DNA of 32,140 nt from the NCBI RefSeq assembly GCF_029960785.1, contig NZ_JASBQE010000125.1, positions 1 through 32,140 of the forward strand, written 5' to 3'. The position numbers and the translations under genes are program-made. Position 1 is the stretch's first letter. Each line of letters starts with the position of its first letter. Shown piece after piece: positions 16,056-22,497 of this stretch. Below the pieces are notes generated by a model. The model was not told the origin of the DNA. It saw nothing but the letters and a program-made list of their open reading frames with translations, and made no database searches. The stretch is from Polyangium sp. 15x6. Lineage in GTDB: Bacteria > Myxococcota_A > Polyangia > Polyangiales > Polyangiaceae.

Positions 16056-16613
16056 ATGAAACGCGATACTTTCTTGCCTCGCTCCCTCCTTCTTGGCGGA
16101 CTCTCCTTGGCCCTGGCGCTTGGCTCGATCGCTTGCGGCAGTGTCGTCCAGGATGACCCAGAGAACAGCGCGCCTACACAGGCGGATCTCTTCGCCTGCG
16201 GCGTGCAGCTCAGCTGCCCTGCATATTGCACGCACCTCTCCTATGGCGACTGCGGCGGAGCGGAATCGCTGGCGTGCCCGGGTGACCTCTGGCTCGAAGG
16301 CGGGAGCGGGGCGATCGAGGTGCACGATCGACCGGGACCTGGCAATTGGATGGGCGACAAGCTCACCTTGCTCTTGGGTGATGGCAGGGCGCTCTTCCAG
16401 GACCGAAGCCGCAGCTGTCAGGGCGGCGAATTCTGCGATTTGGCGAATATGCCGTGGGAGCTCGGCGCGCACCAGCTGTGCGATGTGAAGACCCCGCCTG
16501 ATACGTGCCAGCCGGGAAGCTGCACCGAGTTTCCTGTCCTGGAGAACTGCGTGCCGCTCGAAACCGGCTGGACCTGCGGAGAGGTCGCGACGGCGATGTC
16601 CCCGACACCGTGA
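16056..16613 (+). CDS. cysteine-rich putative lipoprotein
   Basis: 185 residues from ATG 16056, chosen because a signal peptide begins there (MKRDTFLPRSLLLGG... GSIAC). Cysteine at about residue 27 could be lipidated; -3 is Ser, so the lipobox is imperfect. The mature part has about twelve cysteines spaced as in disulfide-rich secreted domains (CGVQLSCPAYCTHL, CQGGEFCDLANMPWELG, CQPGSCTEF), with no repeats. Envelope-located; function unknown. The inverted repeat just upstream may control translation. No strong ribosome-binding site, so confidence in the start is moderate. Confidence 0.6.
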   Translation: MKRDTFLPRSLLLGGLSLALALGSIACGSVVQDDPENSAPTQADLFACGVQLSCPAYCTHLSYGDCGGAESLACPGDLWLEGGSGAIEVHDRPGPGNWMGDKLTLLLGDGRALFQDRSRSCQGGEFCDLANMPWELGAHQLCDVKTPPDTCQPGSCTEFPVLENCVPLETGWTCGEVATAMSPTP

Positions 16614-16735
16614 GCTGGGCACGCTCGCCTGCTCGCGTCACGAATAGAGGACCTTTCCTGCTCTCTCGTCCGAAGTGAGGTCCCTGTCGCCGATTCATGT
16701 TGTGGGGCTCGCAATGTTTCATGTAGCCTCGCTTC

Positions 16736-17266
16736 ATGCGAATTTCCTCCCGCGTACCTGTGGACCAAGGAACTTCTCTTCGCGTGGACCGACGCGGTTT
16801 TCTCGGAGGCGTCTCGGCGCTCTTCGCCGCGTCTCTCGTGCCGGCCTGCTCGGACGATCCCGTCGTGGACGGCCCCCTCGCTCGGTTCCTCTCGCTCTCG
16901 GCGTTGCTCACCGGCTTCGAGAACCTCCCGCGCGCGCATGGGCAGATCTACCTGGATGCGCTGCGCGCCTCGGCGGAGCAATCGCTTGCCCTCGACGAGC
17001 TTTATGCCGAGGCGGGTTATGGCCGCGAAACGAGCCCGGGCTCACTCGCGGACCTCGAGGCGAAAGGCACCTTCGACGATGCACGCCTCCGCGCCGTCGC
17101 CGACGCCATCATCCTCAACTGGTACACGGGCGTCTACGAGGGAGCTTCGGGCCCCGAGGTCGCCACGTACACCGAAGCGCTGACATGGCGCGCGCTGGAC
17201 TACACGAATCCACCGAGCGAATGCGGCGGCCTCACAGGCTTCTGGGCAGAATCACCCGAGGGCTGA
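16736..17266 (+). CDS. Tat-exported small subunit of an FAD-dependent sugar/alcohol dehydrogenase
   Basis: 176 residues. A twin-arginine signal (DRRGFLGGVSALFAASLVPAC, about 18-38) indicates export in folded form. The mature part (SALLTGFENL at about 53-62; RAVADAIILNWYTGVY at about 120-135) resembles the small subunit that accompanies membrane-bound sorbitol/gluconate/glucose dehydrogenase large subunits (sorbitol dehydrogenase family, PF12318-like); it carries the FAD subunit to the periplasm by piggy-back export. It lies 30 bases upstream of the GMC large subunit in an operon, which supports the assignment. ATG 16736 is used; the leader region has GCCTCGC only, a weak ribosome-binding site. 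A Cys after the hydrophobic core could be lipidated, but Tat cleavage is more likely. Confidence 0.8.
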   Translation: MRISSRVPVDQGTSLRVDRRGFLGGVSALFAASLVPACSDDPVVDGPLARFLSLSALLTGFENLPRAHGQIYLDALRASAEQSLALDELYAEAGYGRETSPGSLADLEAKGTFDDARLRAVADAIILNWYTGVYEGASGPEVATYTEALTWRALDYTNPPSECGGLTGFWAESPEG

Positions 17267-17296
17267 CCTCGTGCCACGATCGGAAAGGACAACGTC

Positions 17297-18904
17297 ATGG
17301 GAGATCAACTGACAGCGGACGTCGTCATCGTCGGCGCGGGGATTTCAGGGACCATCATGGCCCATCGGCTCGCCAAGGGCGGGGCCAAGGTCCTCATCCT
17401 CGAATCGGGGCCCCGCGTCGATCGGCAAAAAGCAATCGAGACCTACCGGGGCGCGCTCATCAAGGTCCCCGAATCGCCCTTCCCGAGCTCCACCGCGGCG
17501 CCGGGGCCGCGCGTCATCGACCTCGAGGGATATTACGTCCAGGAGGGCCCGGATCTCTTCAAGAGCTCGTACTTGCGTCTCGTCGGCGGCACCACCTGGC
17601 ACTGGCTGGGGACCACGATCCGGCTCGTGCCGGACGATTTCAAGATGAAGACGCTCTTCGGCGTGGGGGTGGATTGGCCCATCACCTACGACGACCTCGA
17701 GCCCTATTATGCCGAGGCCGAGATCGAGCTCGGGGTCGCGGGGGAAGGGGACCTCGGCTCGCCTCGGACGACGCCGTATCCGATGAAGCCCATTCCGCTG
17801 ACCTACTCGGACAAACGCATCGCGGGGGTCATCGACGGGCTCGGGTATACCGTCACGACGACCGCGCAGGCGCGCAACACGGATACCTACGACGAGCGTC
17901 CCCCGTGTTGCGGCGCCCGGACGTGTATCCCTATCTGCCCCATCGTCGCGCGATACGACGCCTCGGTGCACGTCAAGAAAGCCGAGGACGCGGGCGTTCA
18001 GATCGTCGAGGAGGCCATCGCGCATTTCATCGACATCGGCGCGGACGGCCGCGTGAGCCGGATTCGCTTCAAGCGGCCCGACGGCACCGAGCACGAGGCT
18101 TCCGGCAAGGTATACGTCCTCGCCGCGCACGCCATGGAGACGCCCAAGCTCTTGCTCATGTCGAAGACCGGCGCGCTGCCGAACGGCGTCTCGAACCTGA
18201 GCGATCAGGTGGGCCGAAACCTGATGGATCACCCGATTCAACTGAGCTGGGCGCTCGCGGAGGACTCCCTCGCGCAGAGCCGCGGCCCGCTCTCGACCGC
18301 GGGGATCGACGGGACGCGGGGCGGGGCCTTCCGCAATGCAACGGCCGCGTTCCGCGTCGAATTCGGCAATGACGGCTGGACGTGGCCGACGGGCGGGCCG
18401 ATGACCACCGTGGGCGAGCTCGTGAAGCTCGGCCTGCGAGGTCAAGCGCTCGCGGCCGAGCTTTCCCGGCAGAGCGCGCGCCAGCTCCGCTTGTCGAGCC
18501 TCATGGAGCAGCTCCCGGATCCGGAGAACCGCATCGTCCCGGCGATGGACCAGCTCGACGCGCTCGGCATCCCGCGCCCGCGCATTTCCTACCGCGTCGA
18601 TACCTACACGCGGGACGGCATGGGCAAGGCGATCGAGGTTCACGAGCAGATCTTCGATGCCCTCGGCGCGACGGGCCGAAAGCACGATCCGGAGCCGCAA
18701 GGCGCGGGGCACGTGATGGGCACCTATCGCATGGGCGCCGATCCTGCGACGTCCGTCGTCGACGCCCAGTGCCGCTCGCACGAGCACGATAACCTGTTCA
18801 TGCTCGGCAGCGGCACCTTCCCGACGGCCGGCACGGCGAACCCCACCTTGACGATCGTCGCGCTCACCCTCCGCGCGGTCGCGGCGGTCCAGGCGCAGCT
18901 CTGA
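17297..18904 (+). CDS. GMC-family FAD dehydrogenase large subunit with [3Fe-4S] cysteine motif
   Basis: 535 residues; ATG 17297 follows GGAAAGGA. FAD-binding GAGISG at 13-18 and the linked acidic strand end (VLILESGP). Residues 204-214 read CCGARTCIPIC: the Cys-Cys-x4-Cys-x3-Cys spacing of the [3Fe-4S] motif known in the catalytic subunit of bacterial FAD-glucose dehydrogenase, which passes electrons directly to a cytochrome. The GMC active site is present: His472 (GAGHVMGTYRMG) and Asn515 (FPTAGTANPTLT). It oxidises a sugar or polyol hydroxyl in the periplasm; the substrate cannot be told. It depends on the upstream Tat subunit for export. The usual multi-heme cytochrome c subunit is not adjacent, so the electron acceptor is unknown. 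Confidence 0.92.
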   Translation: MGDQLTADVVIVGAGISGTIMAHRLAKGGAKVLILESGPRVDRQKAIETYRGALIKVPESPFPSSTAAPGPRVIDLEGYYVQEGPDLFKSSYLRLVGGTTWHWLGTTIRLVPDDFKMKTLFGVGVDWPITYDDLEPYYAEAEIELGVAGEGDLGSPRTTPYPMKPIPLTYSDKRIAGVIDGLGYTVTTTAQARNTDTYDERPPCCGARTCIPICPIVARYDASVHVKKAEDAGVQIVEEAIAHFIDIGADGRVSRIRFKRPDGTEHEASGKVYVLAAHAMETPKLLLMSKTGALPNGVSNLSDQVGRNLMDHPIQLSWALAEDSLAQSRGPLSTAGIDGTRGGAFRNATAAFRVEFGNDGWTWPTGGPMTTVGELVKLGLRGQALAAELSRQSARQLRLSSLMEQLPDPENRIVPAMDQLDALGIPRPRISYRVDTYTRDGMGKAIEVHEQIFDALGATGRKHDPEPQGAGHVMGTYRMGADPATSVVDAQCRSHEHDNLFMLGSGTFPTAGTANPTLTIVALTLRAVAAVQAQL

Positions 18905-18926
18905 CGATCATCGCACCCTCACCGCC

Positions 18927-19547
18927 TCAGCGCTGACGGCGCCGGAGTGACGCCAGGCGTACCATCATGAGGCCCCACACGGGGGCGCTCCCAGCGGCAC
19001 CACATCCGCCACCGCCGTCCTCTTCACCTTCTGGAGCCTCGACGGGCGAACCCTTGCCCACCGTCACGGTCATTTTCGTGGCCGCGGCCCTGTCTCCATC
19101 ACTGAGGAGGTCTGCATTGGAGGAATTGCCGGCCCCGAAGAGCGTGAGGGTCACATCGGCCGCGGGCGCGACGAGCGAGAAGTCGAAGCGCAGCTCGTCG
19201 GCTTCGAACGGCTGCGGGGCGGAATGCGTCAATTCGGCCCCGATCTTCTTCATCCCGCTGCTGCCGGTCTCGAGGCTGGCCTCCGCGTCGTTCACAGCGA
19301 TGTCCAGCCCTCCCGTCTTTGCAGCGCCCCCCCGGATGACGAAGCTGTACTGGCCCGTGGCCCCTGGCTCCAGGGTCGTGGGGCCCTCGAACTCCACGGT
19401 GCAAGCCGCTCCCCCCTTGTGACACGTGACGCACGTCGCCTTGTCCTTGCCGGACTGTCCAGCGACGCCCGTGCTGGTGGCGAGAGCGGGAGACGACCAT
19501 AGCGCGAAAGCGGCGAACCAACCTGCGACACGGAACAGAGAATGCAT
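18927..19547 (-). CDS. secreted CxxCH protein with MYXO-CTERM-like anchor
   Basis: 206 residues; ATG 19547 preceded by TTGGAGA. Signal peptide at 1-23 (ends ALATS). CVTCHKGG at about 39-46 is a c-type-heme-like CxxCH. A beta-sandwich at about 48-165 (YSFVIRGGAAKTGGLDIAV, FDFSLVAPAADVTLTLFG) resembles the reelin-like / choice-of-anchor domain of myxobacterial proteins in which CxxCH precedes a beta domain (I recall the name MXAN_6652 family, unverified). A C-terminal GGGGCGAAG, a hydrophobic stretch and RRRQR form a MYXO-CTERM-like tail. Probably surface-anchored. Convergent with the GMC dehydrogenase, so not in its operon, but it could be an electron-transfer partner if heme is attached. A structural Cys pair is the alternative. 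Confidence 0.8.
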   Translation of the reverse strand: MHSLFRVAGWFAAFALWSSPALATSTGVAGQSGKDKATCVTCHKGGAACTVEFEGPTTLEPGATGQYSFVIRGGAAKTGGLDIAVNDAEASLETGSSGMKKIGAELTHSAPQPFEADELRFDFSLVAPAADVTLTLFGAGNSSNADLLSDGDRAAATKMTVTVGKGSPVEAPEGEEDGGGGCGAAGSAPVWGLMMVRLASLRRRQR

Positions 19548-19596
19548 TGAATCTCCAAGGAAGGAGGGGGAGGCCCGGGGTTACCTTGCAGCCGCG

Positions 19597-20790
19597 CTAG
19601 CGAAGCTGGAGGAAGGAGAAGGAGAGTCCCTCCGTGGTGACCGTGGGCTTGCCGCTATCCTCCAGCACGCGCAGGGTGGTGGACGCGGCGCCCGCGCCGA
19701 ACTCGGTGTAGAGGGTGTGGTTCTGCGACTCGAAGAGGAAGACGCTGCCCGAGGTCGCCGGGAAGCTGTCCTTCCGCGCGGCGGTCATCGTGTCGAGTTT
19801 CAGCTCCCACCACTGCCAGCCCGTCCCGCTCGCGATGGTGCGGGGATGGGTGCCTTCCAGGACCGGGGCGACGGTCTCGTCGAGCACGCGCACGTACGCC
19901 GTCCCCTCCGGGCCTGGTACGAGCGTGCCCGCGGTGCCACCACCCACGAGCTCCTCGAGCGTCCGGTAGAAGTCGGGATTGAAGGTGTGTGTCTGGGGAT
20001 CGAACTCGAGCAGGCACGGCGCCGGCGCGTCCTCGCCCACGACCCGGCGCACCGCCGCTCCATACGCCTCCGTCGCGATGTACACCTTGCCGTCGGGGCC
20101 GACGGCGGCGTCATGCGTGTACCCACATCGATCGTCCGTCGTGACGGTGGCCGTGTCGGTCTCCGTGTCGATGGAAACCACGCCCGCCTTGGGGGTGATG
20201 CCCACGCCCGAGACGGGACGCCAACCCACGGGCATGAGGACCTGACCGTCGAGTCGGATGACCGCGCCCGAGAAGGCCATGACCGTATCCGGGATTACCA
20301 GCTCGTCGAGCGGGATGTTGCCTGTGACCGTCATCTCCTTGGGGTTCCAGATGACGACCTGGGCGGTGGCCCCATCGAAGAAGTAGGCCTTGGTCTCGGA
20401 GATGAACTGGAAGTTGGCCTGGTACTCCCCGAGTGACGTCACGCCCAGGCTGTCGAAGCTCATGGTGCCCGACGGCTCCAGCCGCCCTGCGCTGCTGAGC
20501 GTGTAGCGGGTCACCGTCGCGCTCTCGTCGCTCACAGCATAGATCGCGCCGGATTTGGGGATGCCCACGCCCAGCGCGCGGCCGGACACCCGGACGGCGT
20601 TGTCCAGGGAGAGCGACGCAGTCTGCTCCGCCTGGTTCGTCACGATGACGTAGCTGTCCACCGGATCGGCGGCGAGCACCTGCGTGGTGATGGCGTATAG
20701 CGGCCCGTTGTCGTCGCCGTTCTGCCCCTCCGAGTCGCCGCCACAGCCCGTGAACAGGGCCACAGCGAGCACGCCGGCGGCAATCCGCAA
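19597..20790 (-). CDS. Fur-controlled lipoprotein with beta-propeller-like fold
   Basis: 397 residues from TTG 20790 (RIAAGVLAVALFTGC: short n-region, hydrophobic core, Cys at about 16 as lipidation site). ATG 20856 is the longer alternative, but it lies inside the Fur box and gives an unusually long signal. The mature protein is made of repeated beta-rich units (YAITTQVLAADPVDSYVIVTN, GKVYIATEAYGAAVRRVV, GTAYVRVLDETVAPVLEGTH), which suggests a six- or seven-bladed propeller. I am reminded of DUF4374 and of the protein called MxcI near myxochelin genes, but could not verify either. No TonB receptor is adjacent. Likely periplasm-facing and induced by iron limitation; a siderophore-related role is inference. 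Confidence 0.7.
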   Translation of the reverse strand: MRIAAGVLAVALFTGCGGDSEGQNGDDNGPLYAITTQVLAADPVDSYVIVTNQAEQTASLSLDNAVRVSGRALGVGIPKSGAIYAVSDESATVTRYTLSSAGRLEPSGTMSFDSLGVTSLGEYQANFQFISETKAYFFDGATAQVVIWNPKEMTVTGNIPLDELVIPDTVMAFSGAVIRLDGQVLMPVGWRPVSGVGITPKAGVVSIDTETDTATVTTDDRCGYTHDAAVGPDGKVYIATEAYGAAVRRVVGEDAPAPCLLEFDPQTHTFNPDFYRTLEELVGGGTAGTLVPGPEGTAYVRVLDETVAPVLEGTHPRTIASGTGWQWWELKLDTMTAARKDSFPATSGSVFLFESQNHTLYTEFGAGAASTTLRVLEDSGKPTVTTEGLSFSFLQLR

Positions 20791-20847
20791 AGAAGTGAAG
20801 TCACCAACACTCTTCGTCGGGACGGCCTTGTCTGCGTAAATGAAAGC

Positions 20848-20866
20848 GATACTCATTATCATTTTC
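20848..20866 (-). promoter_or_regulatory. Fur box
   Basis: GATACTCATTATCATTTTC on the plus strand matches the Fur consensus GATAATGATAATCATTATC at 15 of 19 positions. It lies in the promoter of the beta-propeller lipoprotein, overlapping the expected start of transcription; Fur with iron would block RNA polymerase here. Confidence 0.75.
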
Positions 20867-20894
20867 AGTACTAGAGGGGCCCGCGGCATGTCAA
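20865..20894 (-). promoter_or_regulatory. sigma-70-type promoter for the 19597-20790 gene
   Basis: A perfect -35 TTGACA (20894-20889 on the minus strand) is followed after 18 bases by TACTGA (20870-20865), a weak -10, then by the Fur box. Transcription would start near 20858, downstream of ATG 20862 and about at ATG 20856, which favours the TTG start at 20790. Confidence 0.5.
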
Positions 20895-21041
20895 GAACAG
20901 AAGGATGTTGGTGAAGCAGCTCGCCTATCGGAGGGCACGCAACACGAGTCCGCGCAGGCAACCGCCCGCGGCGCTCAGGAGCCACCTGCCGCGCGCGGCC
21001 CACATCGGCCGCAAGCCCGAGACGACCGTGAGAGCCCGCGC
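20895..21041. other. gap of 147 bases, no gene seen
   Basis: Between the promoter of the Fur-controlled gene and the 3' end of the frameshifted gene, same strand. No coding or RNA feature, and no clear terminator hairpin. Confidence 0.4.
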
Positions 21042-21754
21042 CTACCGGCCTCGCCGAGGCGCGCTCCGCTTCGCCGCCGTGGCCTTCTTCGCCGCCGTGG
21101 CCTTCTTCGCCGCCCCGGCTTTCTTCGAGAACGGCGCCGCAAAATCATCGTCGGACACGAGGTACTCGCTGACGAGCGAGAACAGCCCTGGGCAGGCCCC
21201 CGGCTTCGTACCCGACCTCGTCCACGCAGCGGCCGCGCGCGTCGCGCTGTCGATGAACTCCTTCCAGCCGGGAACGCGCCGCGAGGGACTCTTGCGCAGC
21301 GAGGCGGCCGGAATCGCGGCGGCGACGATCTGCGGATCCGCGGCCTCTTTGATGCGGGGCTCCACGGCGGGCGGCGCCGGAGAGAACCACGCGGGCGTGT
21401 CGGACACCGAGTGGAACGTCACGAGCGCGCCCTCTCGGAACACGGCGAAGGTGGCCATGTCGATGACGCCATCCATCTCGACCACCGCCACGGGCCGCGC
21501 CCCGCGGCGCGCGAGATCGCCTCGAACAGCGGGAAAACCCGGTGTGTATCCAGCCGCCCCTCGAGGGACGCCCAGTGCAGCGGCCACCCCGCGTACCGCG
21601 TCCAGTCGCGCTCCGGCTTCAGCGACGCGAGCAGGCAAGGCTCACCACTGCCGGCATCGACGAGCTCGGAGTGGTACACCTCGAACGCCGCCCCCGCCTC
21701 CCGGAGTGCTGCCTCGCCGACGGAAGCCGGCGCGATGATGTGCAAGAATCCCAT
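21042..21754 (-). CDS. frameshifted hypothetical protein with Lys/Ala tail (possible pseudogene)
   Basis: Two overlapping frames together make one protein of about 237 residues. The N-terminal frame runs from ATG 21754 (MGFLHIIAPASVGEA) to about 21505; the C-terminal frame from about 21500 to the stop at 21042. Adding one G to the four-G run (plus-strand C21500-21503) joins RAAG to ARPVAVVEMDGVIDMA without gap, and the combined length is an exact multiple of three. The body is alpha/beta with no recognised family; the last 30 residues repeat AAKKAT/AAKR, a histone-H1-like nucleic-acid-binding tail similar to that at 12285-13265. The defect may be real or a sequencing error in a GC-rich homopolymer. 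Cytoplasmic. Divergent from smpB, with 103 bases between the starts. Confidence 0.65.
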
Positions 21755-21857
21755 CGAGTCCTCGTGGCCGCAGGGTGCTGGCTCAGCGGCAATGTACACG
21801 AGGAGTCGGAGCCGTGCACCCGACGATGCCAGCCTCCGTCTCGCCGAAAGACGCTGC

Positions 21858-22340
21858 ATGACAGGACAGAAGCAGAGCGACGAGCACGTCATCGCGCGGA
21901 ACCGCGCGGCGGCGTTCCACTACGAGCTGTCGGACCGGTACGAGGCGGGCATCGTGCTGCGCGGGAGCGAGGTGAAATCGCTGCGTGAGGGGCGCGTGCA
22001 CCTGATCGACGCGTTCGCGGTCGTCGAGCGTGGCGAGGTATGGCTGAAGAACATGCACATCGCATCTTTCTTCCACGCGCGCGCGTTTCCGCACGACGAG
22101 CGCAGCGCGCGCAAGCTGCTCCTCCACGCGCGCGAGATTCGGGAGATCGAGCGCGCCATCGTGCGCGAGGGCTACACGCTCGTGCCGCTCGACCTGCATT
22201 TTCGCAATGGCCATGTGAAGGTGACCCTCGGCGTCGGTCGCGGGAAGAAGGTCCACGACAAGCGCGCCACCATCGCCGAGCGCACGGAGGAGCGCGAAGC
22301 GCTCCAAGAACTGCGTGCCCGCCAGCGCCGCGGAGGGTAA
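21858..22340 (+). CDS. smpB: SsrA-binding protein SmpB
   Basis: 160 residues from ATG 21858 (MTGQKQSDEHVIARNR); the frame upstream is non-coding. SmpB binds the tRNA-like part of tmRNA (SsrA) and delivers it to stalled ribosomes for trans-translation. Hallmarks: N-terminal ARNRAAAFHYEL; GIVLRGSEVKSLREGRV at about 34-50, with the Glu-Val-Lys-Ser core; the central HARAFPHDERSARKLLLHAREI; and the basic C-terminal tail GVGRGKKVHDKRATIAERTEERE (about 130-150), which enters the ribosome mRNA channel. Length is typical. Its RNA partner gene, ssrA, is not in the window. Only a weak ribosome-binding site (GAAAGACG) precedes the start. Confidence 0.95.
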   Translation: MTGQKQSDEHVIARNRAAAFHYELSDRYEAGIVLRGSEVKSLREGRVHLIDAFAVVERGEVWLKNMHIASFFHARAFPHDERSARKLLLHAREIREIERAIVREGYTLVPLDLHFRNGHVKVTLGVGRGKKVHDKRATIAERTEEREALQELRARQRRGG

Positions 22341-22497
22341 CGCGGGGCTCGGGCATTGCGGATCTGATCTTTCGGTACGGTCGATCTCCAGGTTTTCCTT
22401 GATATCTGGACGCTGCCGTGCACGATGCCATTCTTCGATGGTGGCCTCGGGACCCAATGCCACACCCCCGAGGCTCCACCGCCAGAGGTACACGAGA

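Noticed and set aside
17345-18787. 480-codon minus-strand frame opposite the GMC dehydrogenase
   Set aside because: Arg-rich antisense shadow; the GMC gene has intact catalytic motifs.
18927-18936. TCAGCGCTGA palindrome at the end of the CxxCH gene
   Set aside because: Only 10 bases, includes the stop codon and has no loop; expected by chance at this GC.
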